From contig JAZUIB010000025.1 in assembly GCA_045642025.1 (NCBI GenBank), forward strand, positions 1 through 51,913: 51,913 nt of DNA, written 5' to 3'. Shown here piece by piece: positions 1 through 8,583 of this stretch. The translations under genes were made by a program, and so were the position numbers. The notes beneath the pieces are model-generated. The model had not been told where the DNA came from. It worked only from the letters and a program-made list of their open reading frames with translations, and ran no database searches. Within the stretch, counting starts at the first letter, position 1. Each line of letters starts with the position of its first letter. The DNA comes from Equadaptatus sp045642025 (lineage in GTDB: Bacteria; Synergistota; Synergistia; Synergistales; Synergistaceae).

Positions 1-1
1 T

Positions 2-286
2 TTAGACCGCTGGTTTGAGCTGTCTCTCGTCAGTCAGATGGTGAATATCGGAAATGAGGTAAAGCGCGCTGTCCGGTTTGACTCCGATAAAGCAAGGCGC
101 GATATGTTTCTTGACAAAGCAATAAAGTACACAATGCTTACCATGCAGGATCCGAAAAATGCTAAAGTGCTGCCGGAACTTGAAATAAGCAGAGAAGTGT
201 TGGAAGATTACAAGGGCGAACACGTGCTGAACTGCACAAAGGAGCAGATTAACGGATATTACAGCGCTTTTGCAAATCTTCTGTAA
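2..286 (+). CDS. Hypothetical protein, 5'-truncated by window edge
   Basis: The frame is open from base 2 to a stop at 284-286 with no start needed, so the gene begins before the window; an internal ATG lies at 38. The 94 visible residues are hydrophilic with no membrane segment. The pattern NIGNEV near the start, then TMQDPKNA, REVLEDY and a YYSAFA end resembles a family of small unnamed bacterial proteins that I recall only by pattern, so no function is given. A strong terminator follows 35 bases after the stop, which supports this being a real gene end. Confidence 0.6.
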   Translation, partial: LDRWFELSLVSQMVNIGNEVKRAVRFDSDKARRDMFLDKAIKYTMLTMQDPKNAKVLPELEISREVLEDYKGEHVLNCTKEQINGYYSAFANLL

Positions 287-320
287 GTTATTCTGCATCG
301 GAGTGTGTGAGAATATTAAA

Positions 321-355
321 GCGGGGGACTGATTTCAGTCCCCCGCTTGTTTTGT
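321..355 (+). terminator. Rho-independent terminator
   Basis: A perfect 12-bp stem (321-332 with 335-346, GC-rich) is followed by a T-rich tract, just downstream of the truncated first gene. Confidence 0.85.
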
Positions 356-431
356 CGGTGATTTGTTTTATTCCGGCTGGGCAGCTCTGTGCTGCGCCTT
401 TGGAGCGATAAATTCAATATAGTATATAAAC

Positions 432-459
432 ACACGGGAGAGCATATGCTCTCCCGTGT
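432..459 (-). terminator. Palindromic terminator of the minus-strand gene
   Basis: A perfect 28-base palindrome (arms ACACGGGAGAGCAT and its complement) lies three bases beyond the stop of the minus-strand gene at 463-834. Read on the minus strand it is followed by TGTTTATAT. It could also act as a bidirectional boundary. Confidence 0.65.
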
Positions 460-462
460 ATG

Positions 463-834
463 TTATTTTCTATACGCCGTATTCCGTTTGAAACAGGCTT
501 TGCCGTTTTCGTCAGTGACAATTTCGTCTTCATATTCTACGCTGTCGCAGCGGAGAATAAGCTGTCTGTTTTCAGTATCTTTGTAGATTGAAAATATCGG
601 AACCATTCCCGGCTGTTTCATTTCTGCCGGAATGATGTCGTCTGTTTCCCGTCCGAACAGCTGTCTGAAAATCTTTGTAAAGTATCGTTTCCTTATGAAT
701 TTCAGCTTGTTCTGTCCTGCGACCTGAAAACGTTTAATGCCCCTGCTTTTCAGATTTTTCTTAACACCGCTTGCCCTTGTCTTTGTTTCGGCAAGAATTT
801 TACGGCGGTTAATTTTGTCTGTATTCCTCTGCAT
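463..834 (-). CDS. Small basic hypothetical protein
   Basis: This 123-residue protein has a very basic N-terminal half rich in Lys and Arg (for example KINRRKI and RKRYFTK) and a more acidic C-terminal half (VEYEDEIVTDENG). There is no signal peptide or membrane segment. An AAGGAGAT ribosome binding site sits about seven bases before the ATG, and a palindromic terminator follows the stop, so this is likely a real single-gene unit. The basic half could contact nucleic acid, but that is only a guess. I do not recognise the family. Confidence 0.6.
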   Translation of the reverse strand: MQRNTDKINRRKILAETKTRASGVKKNLKSRGIKRFQVAGQNKLKFIRKRYFTKIFRQLFGRETDDIIPAEMKQPGMVPIFSIYKDTENRQLILRCDSVEYEDEIVTDENGKACFKRNTAYRK

Positions 835-1348
835 AATGTTTATCTCCTTTCATAATGATTGAGTGTACTGTACGGCAAAACTGCTGCACGGTACATAAAA
901 CTGTACCGATAACGCAAGGTATCTGTTATCAGATGATGTTTTGTTGAATATTTGCGGGGCGTACGCCCCCGCGGGTGAGCGATTTTGCCGTATAGGACGG
1001 CGTTTTTGACGTGAAACCCGGTTGGCGCACGCAGCCATACCGTTACCGAAGTGAGTCATGTCGTTACTTGACAAAGCAGCCGGCTTGCCGCAAAAGTCGC
1101 TCTCGGCGCCTTTGATTGCGATATTTGTACAGCTTAAGTCCAACGAGAAATCACAGACAGGTGCCCTCGTCCGGCAGACTGTGATTATTGACAAAAGCTG
1201 CGGAATGTCTCGCTAAAACGATAGTTGCACACTCCTTAACCGCGCTCTGTTTTGCCTGCCTTGCAGCAAGGAAAACAAAACAGAAAACGGTTGATTTAGC
1301 TGTAAGCTATTGGCGCTGTCGCGCCATTGGCAGATGTGAAAAAATAAA

Positions 1349-1376
1349 TTACCAAGCACCAATTACGAATTACCAA
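1349..1376. repeat. Heptamer tandem repeat (4 units)
   Basis: Four consecutive 7-base units TTACCAA, GCACCAA, TTACGAA and TTACCAA. The same heptamer family appears as eight units at 51332-51387. Confidence 0.75.
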
Positions 1377-1428
1377 TTGTGGTGTCCGCTGAAACGGACG
1401 TTGAATGTTAGAACCTTAAAAACTATGC

Positions 1429-1450
1429 GCTAAGTGCTAAGTGCAGGGTG
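1429..1450. repeat. Short dispersed repeat, copy 1
   Basis: GCTAAGTGCTAAGTGCAGGG recurs with small changes at 25559-25580 upstream of ispH, where it reads GCTAAGTGCTAAGTACAGCG. It has a short internal duplication of GCTAAGT. Its function is unknown. Confidence 0.5.
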
Positions 1451-1532
1451 CTATGTGCGCTTTTGTGCTCTTAATTCGAACTCTCAATGACCGCAGGGAA
1501 TATCGAGCGTTTCTCTTCAACGAGAATATGAG

Positions 1533-1745
1533 CAAAATTAACACCTCCCTCCATATATAAATCTGCAATTACCCCCTGCAAAAAGCAACCGGCTCGATAC
1601 AAAAAATAGAAAATTCCAAAAATTAACAACCCCCTCCATATATAACACTGCGACCAGCCCCTACAAAAAGCAACCGACATGATACAAAAAATAGAAAATT
1701 CTAAAAATTAACAACACTCTCCATATATAAATCTGCAGACAGCCC
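1533..1745. repeat. 85-bp tandem repeat, about 2.5 copies
   Basis: The core CTCCATATATAA falls at 1549, 1634 and 1719, exactly 85 bases apart, embedded in longer similarity that includes AAAATTAACA before it and CAAAAAGCAACCG after it. The third copy breaks off at about 1745. Read on the minus strand the core is TTATATATGGAG. The copies are adjacent with no unique spacers, so this is not a CRISPR array. Confidence 0.8.
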
Positions 1746-1966
1746 TCTGATTTTTGAAGGAAGAAACGGAAAGCAAAACATATATCAAATGCAAAATTAT
1801 CAGTCTGTGAATATAAAATGAAAGACAAAAACGTTGCAAAGCGTTGCAATGTCTGAATAAACGACAATATTTGACTGTAAATATCAGTTTAATAATATTT
1901 TGAAAATTAACTAAAGTTTTGTAAAATTTGTTGCGTGTCTGCATGTTTGCAAAGGGAACGGAGCGC

Positions 1967-1994
1967 TTGCATAATTTTAGAAATATGTTATAAT
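1967..1994 (+). promoter_or_regulatory. Sigma-70-type promoter of the rplU operon
   Basis: TTGCAT (1967-1972) and a consensus TATAAT (1989-1994) are separated by 16 bases, about 85 bases before the rplU start. No other good promoter lies closer. Confidence 0.75.
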
Positions 1995-2017
1995 CCAACA
2001 GTTGCAGAACACGCATG

Positions 2018-2055
2018 GTGCGGGTTAATGAAATGCCTGACGGCTGCCCGCGCAC
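2018..2055 (+). promoter_or_regulatory. Possible structured leader before rplU
   Basis: GTGCGGG (2018-2024) can pair with CCCGCGCAC (2047-2055) with one bulged G, enclosing about 22 bases in the 5' untranslated region. In other bacteria L21 is controlled through a leader RNA; whether this one acts that way is inference. Confidence 0.25.
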
Positions 2056-2077
2056 AGCGGAGGGAGGAAAATACAGT

Positions 2078-2386
2078 ATGTATGCAGTAATCGAAACATG
2101 CGGCAAACAGTACAAGGTTTCGGAAGGCGATAAGATTCGCTTTGAGAAGCTTAACGCTGAAGAAGGCGCCGAAGTCACGTTTGACAAAGTTCTTCTTCTC
2201 GGAAAAGACGACGGAGTTACAGTCGGAGCACCTTATGTCGAAGGCGCAAAGGTCACCGGCAAGGTTGTTGAAAACGGCAGAGATAAAAAGGTCATTGTTT
2301 TCAAATACCGCAGAAAGAAAAACTATCGTAAATTCCGCGGTCATCGCCAGTATTTCACAACAGTTGAAATCAGCGCAATCGCATAG
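2078..2386 (+). CDS. rplU: 50S ribosomal protein L21
   Basis: L21 is a structural protein of the large ribosomal subunit that binds 23S rRNA. The 102-residue product begins MYAVIETCGKQYKV and ends in the basic rRNA-binding stretch KYRRKKNYRKFRGHRQ, typical of L21 at the usual length. The start chosen is ATG 2078 with GGGAGGAAA before it. An in-frame upstream start at 2015 would add a non-homologous extension that overlaps the leader hairpin. It is first in an operon with rpmA 16 bases downstream. No Prp protease gene lies between the two. Confidence 0.97.
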   Translation: MYAVIETCGKQYKVSEGDKIRFEKLNAEEGAEVTFDKVLLLGKDDGVTVGAPYVEGAKVTGKVVENGRDKKVIVFKYRRKKNYRKFRGHRQYFTTVEISAIA

Positions 2387-2402
2387 TTTGGGGGAATAGA
2401 TT

Positions 2403-2654
2403 ATGGCGCATAAAAAAGGTCAAAGCAGTAGTACTAACGGTCGCGACAGTCAGCCCAAGTATTTGGGCGTAAAAAGCGGTGACGGTCAGCTTATTAATGC
2501 AGGCTCAATAATCGTCCGCCAACGTGGTACGAAAATCCGCCCCGACAAAAATGTTGGTTGTGGGCGCGACTACACTCTTTATGCACTTGCAACGGGCAAG
2601 GTTCGCTTCCTTACAAAAGCCGGACGCAAATACGTTGCGGTTGAAGAGGCCTAA
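2403..2654 (+). CDS. rpmA: 50S ribosomal protein L27
   Basis: L27 lies near the peptidyl-transferase centre, where its N-terminal tail reaches the tRNA ends. The 83-residue protein starts MAHKKGQSSSTNGRDS and keeps the YLGVK, GSIIVRQRGTK and GCGRDYTLYAL blocks. It lacks the cleavable N-terminal extension seen in Firmicutes and Fusobacteria, which fits the absence of the Prp protease gene next to it. An attenuator-like hairpin follows before obgE. Confidence 0.97.
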   Translation: MAHKKGQSSSTNGRDSQPKYLGVKSGDGQLINAGSIIVRQRGTKIRPDKNVGCGRDYTLYALATGKVRFLTKAGRKYVAVEEA

Positions 2655-2676
2655 GCAGGTACAAAATTTAACATTA

Positions 2677-2706
2677 AAGGGGGCCTTAACAGGCTCCTTG
2701 TTTTTT
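2677..2706 (+). terminator. Internal terminator/attenuator between rpmA and obgE
   Basis: AAGGGGGCCT (2677-2686) pairs with AGGCTCCTT (2691-2699) with one bulge and one G-U, and six T residues follow. It would separate abundant ribosomal protein expression from the lower expressed GTPase and downstream genes. Confidence 0.6.
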
Positions 2707-2719
2707 AAGAGGAAATTTT

Positions 2720-4054
2720 ATGAAATTTGTTGATTATGTAACTATTTCGGTTACTGCCGGACGCGGAGGAAATGGCTGCATGAGTTTTCTTCACGAGCCT
2801 TTTAAGCCGAACGGAGGCCCTGACGGAGGTAACGGCGGAAGAGGCGGCAGTGTAATTTTTGAGGCTGTCACCAATCTTCAGACTCTTGCCGACCTTGAAT
2901 ATCAGCGGCATATTAAAGGCGCAAACGGTTCTCACGGCAGCGGCAACGCAAGAAACGGCGCAAACGGGGACGATGTTATTATCAAAGTTCCCTGCGGCAC
3001 TGTTTTTACTGACGCTGAAACCGGCGAAGGGCTTGCTGACCTTGTTGAAGCTGGCGACCGTTTTGTTGCAGCGCGCGGCGGTAGAGGCGGCAGAGGCAAC
3101 CGTTGTTTTGCTAATGCGCGCAGACTTGCTCCTCGTTTTTGCGAAAAGGGTGACATGGGCGAAGAAATAACTCTGCGGCTTGAACTGAAGCTTATTGCGG
3201 ATATTGCTCTTGTCGGGCTTCCAAACGCGGGCAAATCGTCTATTCTTGCGGCAATTTCAAATGCGCAGCCGAAAATTGCCGATTATCCGTTTACCACCCT
3301 TTCTCCTAATCTCGGAGTTATCAACACGGGAATTGAACGCGTTGTTCTTGCAGATATACCCGGGCTTATAGAAGGAGCGCACGAAAACAAGGGGCTGGGA
3401 CTTGAATTTCTGCGTCATATTGACAGAAGCCGTATGTTAATCCACGTTTTGGACGTGTCAGAGGGCGACGTTGAAACCATCATAAACGATTTTTCAACGA
3501 TACGTTCCGAGCTTGCTTCTTATGACGAAGAACTTGGCAAACGCCCGTATTTTGTCGCGGCAAACAAATGCGACAAACTCGGTGAGGAACGTGAGGCAAA
3601 ACTTTCAAAACTCAAAGAGTATTTTGACAAAATAGGCATTAAACTATGTGCACTGTCTGCTGTTACAAGCGAAAATGTACCTGAATTGACGAAATATATT
3701 GTTGCCTTTGCAAATAAACATCCGCGTCCGCACAGTGATGTAAGACTCTATGCCATTGCCGAAAAATTGCCTGAAATGCCGATGCGCGGCGCAAACAAAG
3801 TACAGATTGTAGCAATGCACGGTGGCGGTTACAGAGTACTCCATAAAGGGCTTGAAAAAGCCGCGGAGCGATTTGATTTTACCCAGCAGGAGAATGTTGC
3901 GCGGTTTACAAAACTTCTCCGCAAATACAAAGTCGAACAATTATTGGAAACCGCAGGAGCGGTAAAAGGCGATATAATAGTGATAGGATATAATGAATTT
4001 GCATTCTATCCTGATTACTATCCAACTGAGACGGAGGACGAAACAGAAGAATGA
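2720..4054 (+). CDS. obgE: Obg family GTPase
   Basis: This essential GTPase acts in late 50S assembly and stress control. The 444-residue protein has the glycine-rich Obg fold (about residues 1-158, GRGGNGCMSF and GGPDGGNGGRGG) and then a G domain. The G domain has P-loop GLPNAGKSS at about 166-174, G2/G3 motifs TTLSPNLGV and DIPGLIEGA, and NKCD. A C-terminal OCT domain (about 340-430) is followed by an acidic tail. AAGAGGA precedes ATG 2720. Its stop overlaps the nadD start (ATGA), showing translational coupling. The rplU-rpmA-obg order is widely conserved. Confidence 0.97.
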   Translation: MKFVDYVTISVTAGRGGNGCMSFLHEPFKPNGGPDGGNGGRGGSVIFEAVTNLQTLADLEYQRHIKGANGSHGSGNARNGANGDDVIIKVPCGTVFTDAETGEGLADLVEAGDRFVAARGGRGGRGNRCFANARRLAPRFCEKGDMGEEITLRLELKLIADIALVGLPNAGKSSILAAISNAQPKIADYPFTTLSPNLGVINTGIERVVLADIPGLIEGAHENKGLGLEFLRHIDRSRMLIHVLDVSEGDVETIINDFSTIRSELASYDEELGKRPYFVAANKCDKLGEEREAKLSKLKEYFDKIGIKLCALSAVTSENVPELTKYIVAFANKHPRPHSDVRLYAIAEKLPEMPMRGANKVQIVAMHGGGYRVLHKGLEKAAERFDFTQQENVARFTKLLRKYKVEQLLETAGAVKGDIIVIGYNEFAFYPDYYPTETEDETEE

Positions 4055-4662
4055 CCTCAGCCGGTGCAGCGAGAAGAGTCGGCATAATGGGAGGGACCTT
4101 TGACCCTATCCATTTTGGACATCTGCGTGTAGCAGAGGAAGCACGAGAAGTCCTATCTCTTGATGAAGTGATATTTGTTCCTGCCGGAAATCCGTCTCAC
4201 AAAGACGGTAATATTACTTCAGCTGAAGACCGGTACGAAATGACTGTGTTGGCGACGCAGGGCTGCCAGTATTTTTCAGTTTCTAGGATTGAAACAGATT
4301 TCAGCGGCAAAAGTTACACGCTTGATACTCTTAGAAAACTAAAAACTATGCCTGAATATTTTGGGGCAGAGTTTTATTTTATAACTGGTTTTGACGCAGT
4401 TCTTGATATAATGTCATGGAAGCAACCGGAGGACATTATAAAACTGTGCAAGTTTATCGCAGTGAGCAGAAGCGGCTATTCGCGCGAAACATTTAAGGAA
4501 CTGCCTGAGAATGTCAAATCGTCGATTATTATAATTGAAATGCCTATGCTCGTAATCTCAAGTACGGATTTACGCAGAAGAATTGCAGAGCACAAAAGTA
4601 TAAAATATCTTCTCCCTGAAAAAGTGGAGAATTATATAAGAGAAAAAGGTTTATATGTTTAA
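4051..4662 (+). CDS. nadD: Nicotinate-nucleotide adenylyltransferase
   Basis: NadD joins nicotinate mononucleotide and ATP to form deamido-NAD in NAD biosynthesis. The 203-residue protein has the nucleotidyltransferase signature GGTFDPIHFGHL near the N-terminus (about 13-24). Later it has VPAGNPSHK and a C-terminal ISSTDLRRRI block that matches the ISSTxIR motif of the family. The ATG overlaps the obgE stop by four bases. A short extension (MTSAGAARRV) precedes the first conserved strand. The end overlaps the next gene by eight bases. Confidence 0.95.
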   Translation: MTSAGAARRVGIMGGTFDPIHFGHLRVAEEAREVLSLDEVIFVPAGNPSHKDGNITSAEDRYEMTVLATQGCQYFSVSRIETDFSGKSYTLDTLRKLKTMPEYFGAEFYFITGFDAVLDIMSWKQPEDIIKLCKFIAVSRSGYSRETFKELPENVKSSIIIIEMPMLVISSTDLRRRIAEHKSIKYLLPEKVENYIREKGLYV

Positions 4663-6103
4663 AAGAAGAATACAAAAAGGTAAAATTAATATTTCCGGAG
4701 ACCGTATTTATTATGTACGCAAACGTACCAGTAGGATGTTTGTCAAAGTTGTCTTGTTTGCGCTTTTAGTTACTGTTTTAACCTTTGTTGGAGGTGTGGC
4801 ATGGCGCATACACAACGCGATAAATGCTACTGCTGAGGATATCACAAAGCATATCACTTCATCGCTTGGCGAGGATTCTGTTGAATATAAGGCGCTTATG
4901 CAACAGGGACATTTTACTATCCTTGCATTGGGCGAAGACGATGTTGAGGGTTCAAAACGTTCGGATACAATACTGCTGGTTACCGTTGAACTTGATGACA
5001 AATGTGTTAAAATACTTGCCCTTCCAAGGGATACACGTGTTAATATACCCGGACACGGAGCACATAAACTCAATAGCGCATTTGCATTCGGCGGTCCTGA
5101 ACTTTTGAAAACTACTATTGAAAATTATATCGGAGAACCTATCTTTTATTATTTCATCGTAGATTATGAAAGTTTCCCGAAACTTGTAGATGCATTCGGC
5201 GGTGTTGATATTGATGTTAAAAAGCCGATGCGTTATGTTGACCATGCCGGACATCTGAATATAAATATTGCTGCAGGAAATCAGCACATGGATGGTGTAA
5301 CGGCATTGCATTATGTGCGTTTCAGAAAAGACGGGCTTGGCGATGTCGGACGTGTGCAGCGTCAGCAGCAGTTTATTAAAGCACTGCTGAAAAAAGCGTA
5401 CTCACCGACGCTGTTAACAAGATTTCCTATGATTGCTACAGAAACTGTTAGAATGTTTAAAACTAACATGCCTTTAAATCTCGTTACGGCTCTTGCTGGC
5501 TTTGCAAAAGATGAATTTAAACGCGAAAATATATATATGAGCACACTGTACGGCGAAGCTAAAATTGTTGACAATTTAAGTTACTGGATTGGTGATCCTG
5601 TGTCAGCGAGACATTTTCTTGATGCTACTCTTGAAGATTTAAGAACCGGAAACAGTAAACTTGGTAAATATGGTGTTACAATCGCTTACAATAAAGGCTA
5701 CTCCTCAGCAGCAGACAATTCCAGGCATGAAGACGGAAATGTTTCGCTCAGTGAAGATGAAACAAAGCAGACAATTAAGCATATAACAGTTTCTGTCGCT
5801 GTTCTAAACGGTTCAGGAGAAAACGGTATAGCAAACGGAGTTGCTCAGCGATTGCAAAAAATAGGTGTTGATGTTATTTATCAAGGCAACGCAAAACATA
5901 GTGATTATCAACACAGTAACGTGGTTTATCCTGCAGATGCCAATGCTGAGACTGTTACAAGTGCCAAGCAATTTGCAAAATTACTTGGTATTCCTGAAAA
6001 ACTTGTGAGGTCAAACAGTCAGACTGCAAATGTTTCGGTTATTCTCGGACATGATTACAAACGGACTGTTGAGGTACTTGAGAAAATAAATAAAACAAAG
6101 TAG
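4655..6103 (+). CDS. LytR-CpsA-Psr (LCP) family cell-envelope protein
   Basis: LCP proteins transfer undecaprenyl-linked polymers to the cell wall or related glycans; older annotations call them LytR transcriptional regulators. The 482-residue protein has a basic cytoplasmic N-terminus and one membrane segment at about 29-50. An extracytoplasmic LCP domain follows (LALPRDTRVNIPGHG, KLNSAFAFGG, DGVTALHYVRFR, GDVGRVQRQQ), and then a C-terminal LytR_C-type domain (about 370-480, VAVLNGSGENGIA). It is encoded between nadD and rsfS, a common arrangement. The acceptor glycan cannot be told from sequence. Confidence 0.92.
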   Translation: MFKRRIQKGKINISGDRIYYVRKRTSRMFVKVVLFALLVTVLTFVGGVAWRIHNAINATAEDITKHITSSLGEDSVEYKALMQQGHFTILALGEDDVEGSKRSDTILLVTVELDDKCVKILALPRDTRVNIPGHGAHKLNSAFAFGGPELLKTTIENYIGEPIFYYFIVDYESFPKLVDAFGGVDIDVKKPMRYVDHAGHLNINIAAGNQHMDGVTALHYVRFRKDGLGDVGRVQRQQQFIKALLKKAYSPTLLTRFPMIATETVRMFKTNMPLNLVTALAGFAKDEFKRENIYMSTLYGEAKIVDNLSYWIGDPVSARHFLDATLEDLRTGNSKLGKYGVTIAYNKGYSSAADNSRHEDGNVSLSEDETKQTIKHITVSVAVLNGSGENGIANGVAQRLQKIGVDVIYQGNAKHSDYQHSNVVYPADANAETVTSAKQFAKLLGIPEKLVRSNSQTANVSVILGHDYKRTVEVLEKINKTK

Positions 6104-6148
6104 AAAGCAGCATAAAGTCAGCGAATTTACTGTTAAGGAGAGTATGAG

Positions 6149-6535
6149 ATGACACAGCCTAATGAAGAATTTTTGAAGACTTATCAGCCGATAATTGATG
6201 TGCTGATCGACAAACAAGCACTTGAGGTAAGTGTGCATGATTTAAGTGAAGTCTCTGGTTTTACGGAAGCATTTATAGTTGCCATAGCACGCAGTGACCT
6301 CCATGCAAGAACACTTCGCGATACAGCGGAGGAATTTCTTGATAAAAATCAAACTCCTTACAGTGTGGAGGGAGAGAGCAGCAGTAAGTGGTGTCTTGTA
6401 GATGCAGGACATATTGTAATAAATATACTCAGCAAAGAAGGAAGTAACTATTATCGTCTTGATTCTCTGTGGGGTGACGCACCAAATAAAAAATTCTCTG
6501 ACGTAGATGATCAGAATGACGAATTGTTTGAATAA
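6149..6535 (+). CDS. rsfS: Ribosomal silencing factor RsfS
   Basis: RsfS binds L14 on the 50S subunit and blocks subunit joining when nutrients are low. The 128-residue protein shows the family features: an ALEVSVHDLSEVSGFTEAF strand-helix start, IARSDLHARTLRDTAEEFL, and WCLVDAGHIVINI with a late YYRLDSLWGDAP block. AAGGAGAG precedes ATG 6149. An acidic tail (DVDDQNDELFE) follows. It is the last gene of the operon, with a terminator ten bases after its stop. Confidence 0.95.
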   Translation: MTQPNEEFLKTYQPIIDVLIDKQALEVSVHDLSEVSGFTEAFIVAIARSDLHARTLRDTAEEFLDKNQTPYSVEGESSSKWCLVDAGHIVINILSKEGSNYYRLDSLWGDAPNKKFSDVDDQNDELFE

Positions 6536-6545
6536 ATATTAATTA

Positions 6546-6573
6546 AATCCGGCAGTCTGCTGTCGGATTTTTT
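6546..6573 (+). terminator. Rho-independent terminator after rsfS
   Basis: AATCCGGCAG (6546-6555) pairs with CTGTCGGATT (6560-6569) around a TCTG loop with one G-U pair, followed by a T run. Confidence 0.85.
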
Positions 6574-6613
6574 CATCTAGTATGCATAGATAAAGTTTTG
6601 AGAGGAAAATACA

Positions 6614-8263
6614 ATGATAAACCAGGCATGCACTGACAGAATAAAGAAACTTGCTGACAGTCAAAAGGAACTGTCTGATGCAGACAAAGCACATATAATA
6701 GAATTGTGCGGTGAAAATCCGTATCGTCTGAGAGATTATTTATACACCTTGCCGGTTTCTGAAACTTTTATAGCAAAAATTTTAGCAGAAATATCAGGTT
6801 ATAAATATCTTGATGCAAACGAGCTGTTCCCGTATCTTTCAGCTTTGTCTGTCTTGCCTGAGCTTGCAGCTGTACGCCTTAATGTTCTGCCGTTGAATTT
6901 TGACAATCATGTTTTAGGCATCGCAGTATCTGATCCCCTTGATATTACGGTGATAAATGAAATTAAACTGGTTGCAGGTGAACTTGATATTTATGTTGCC
7001 CCGAAAACCAGACTTGCGGAAACGATACAACTTTTTTATAACCTTTATTCAGCTATGCCTGGCGATGAACTGAATGAAGTTGACGATCCAACCAAAAATC
7101 GTGAACTGAAGCTGCATGATAAGAATCATACAGAAAAATTTATTGATTATATACTGCACAAAGCTGTGGCAGACAATGCCTCTGATATACATTTTGAGCC
7201 TCTGGATGATATTACGAGAGTTCGCTACAGAATTGACGGAACATTGTTTAATCTTGTGAGTTATGATGTAAAACTTCATCCTCAGATTGTCTCCAGACTT
7301 AAAATTGCATCGGCAATTAACATAGCCGAGAAACGACTTCCTCAAGATGGAAGAACGTTTTACAAGGAGGGCCCTTATGTTGTAGATATACGTGTTTCCA
7401 CACTGCCTACTATTTACGGTGAAAAAGTTGTTCTGCGTCTTCTGAAACAGGATACTGAAAGATTTGAATTAGGCAGACTTGGTTTTGACGATAAAGAAAT
7501 TGATGTTTTTAAACGTATAATACAGTGTAATAGCGGATTGATTTTAATTGCAGGACCTACCGGAAGCGGGAAATCGACTACATTGCACGCCTTAATGAAA
7601 CTGATGAACAGCTCCAACTGTAATGTCATCAGCATAGAAGACCCAGTAGAATATACAATTAAAGGCATAAATCAAGTGCAGGTAAACGACACAATTAACC
7701 TTAGTTTCAGCAATATATTAAGGTCTGTGCTTCGTCAGGACCCTGATAAAATTATGATTGGAGAAATAAGGGATATTGAAACAGCACAACTTGCCGTTAG
7801 AGCAGCATTAACGGGACATCTTGTTTTGAGTACCCTACACACGGATAATACTGTTACTGCAGTAGAGAGATTAAAAGATATGGGTATACAACCGTATTTG
7901 CTTGCGGCATCACTAAAATGTGTTATTGCTCAGCGTCTTGTCAGAAAGCTTTGTAACAATTGCAAAGAAAGTTTCCCTGCTGATGAACAGATGGCAAAAT
8001 TGCTTAATATTCAGGCAGGGACAATTTTATCCAAATCTGTCGGGTGTGATTTGTGCCACTACAGCGGACACTATGGCAGAACAGTAATAGCGGAAATTCT
8101 TACCGTAGATAATTGTCTGAGAGAAATGATAATATCTGGTGCCTCAACACAGAAGATGTTTGAGTATGCCGAAAAACAGGGAATGGTGTCTTTGAAAAAT
8201 ACTTTGCTGATGAAAATTGCCAGATTAGATGTAGGCATTGATGCCTTGCATATGTTTAATTAA
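6614..8263 (+). CDS. GspE/PilB-type secretion or pilus assembly ATPase
   Basis: This is the cytoplasmic hexameric ATPase that powers type II secretion or type IV pilus extension. The 549-residue protein has an N-terminal MshEN-like region (about 60-150, FPYLSALSVLPELAA). The ATPase core has Walker A GPTGSGKST at about 314-322, an Asp box SIEDPVEY, Walker B IMIGEIRDIETA and the His box GHLVLSTLHTD. A zinc-binding pair of CxxC motifs lies at Cys447/450 and Cys478/481. AGAGGAAA precedes ATG 6614. Three pseudopilin-like genes follow directly. No GspF, GspG or secretin gene is in the window, so the choice between secretion and pilus is open. Confidence 0.93.
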   Translation: MINQACTDRIKKLADSQKELSDADKAHIIELCGENPYRLRDYLYTLPVSETFIAKILAEISGYKYLDANELFPYLSALSVLPELAAVRLNVLPLNFDNHVLGIAVSDPLDITVINEIKLVAGELDIYVAPKTRLAETIQLFYNLYSAMPGDELNEVDDPTKNRELKLHDKNHTEKFIDYILHKAVADNASDIHFEPLDDITRVRYRIDGTLFNLVSYDVKLHPQIVSRLKIASAINIAEKRLPQDGRTFYKEGPYVVDIRVSTLPTIYGEKVVLRLLKQDTERFELGRLGFDDKEIDVFKRIIQCNSGLILIAGPTGSGKSTTLHALMKLMNSSNCNVISIEDPVEYTIKGINQVQVNDTINLSFSNILRSVLRQDPDKIMIGEIRDIETAQLAVRAALTGHLVLSTLHTDNTVTAVERLKDMGIQPYLLAASLKCVIAQRLVRKLCNNCKESFPADEQMAKLLNIQAGTILSKSVGCDLCHYSGHYGRTVIAEILTVDNCLREMIISGASTQKMFEYAEKQGMVSLKNTLLMKIARLDVGIDALHMFN

Positions 8264-8271
8264 ACTGGAAA

Positions 8272-8583
8272 ATGAGAAAACAAGCGTTTGTGTTAATTGA
8301 AGTTGTGTTCGCAGTCACTATGTGTGTTATATGTGTTATATCGGTTTATACCCTTATAATATTTTCCGACAGAATGACCGCAAAAGTCAGAGAAAATTAT
8401 GAACTGCAGAGATATCGCAGAACGTTGTCAGCGTACCTTTTTTACAATGGCAAATGCTCTTCGGACAAACGCTGGAATACTACAGAAAAGAAAACTGCAG
8501 ACGGCTATAGTAAAATTACTATAATTCCCCAAAATACATTTTCAGGAACAAGAAAAAATGCGTATATTCTCTGGAATAAATAA
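8272..8583 (+). CDS. Prepilin-like protein (minor pseudopilin)
   Basis: The 103-residue product starts MRKQAFVLIEVVFAV, a type III signal peptide. The prepilin peptidase would cut after Ala5 and leave Phe1 with Glu at mature position 5, followed by a hydrophobic helix to about residue 30. Ala instead of Gly at the cleavage site is tolerated but less common. The rest is short and polar, fitting a minor pseudopilin of GspI/GspH type. It begins eight bases after the ATPase stop and overlaps the next pilin-like gene by 26 bases. Confidence 0.75.
   Translation: MRKQAFVLIEVVFAVTMCVICVISVYTLIIFSDRMTAKVRENYELQRYRRTLSAYLFYNGKCSSDKRWNTTEKKTADGYSKITIIPQNTFSGTRKNAYILWNK

Larger units (their letters stand above)
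835..1532. other. Long intergenic region, repeat-like, no supported gene
   Basis: About 700 bases without a supported gene. A GC-richer block at about 930-1190 contains a 114-codon open frame on the minus strand (850-1194), but it starts at TTG with no ribosome binding site. The block is followed by a heptamer repeat at 1349-1376 and by a short motif at 1429-1450 that recurs near 25557. The region looks like accumulated intergenic repeats. Confidence 0.5.

Noticed and set aside
850..1194. 114-codon open frame on the minus strand
   Set aside because: It starts with TTG, has no ribosome binding site and lies in a repeat-like block; more likely non-coding. A same-genome search could reopen it if many intact copies exist.
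1533..1745. Possible CRISPR array
   Set aside because: The repeats are long, imperfect and directly adjacent, with no unique spacers of constant size and no cas genes in the window.
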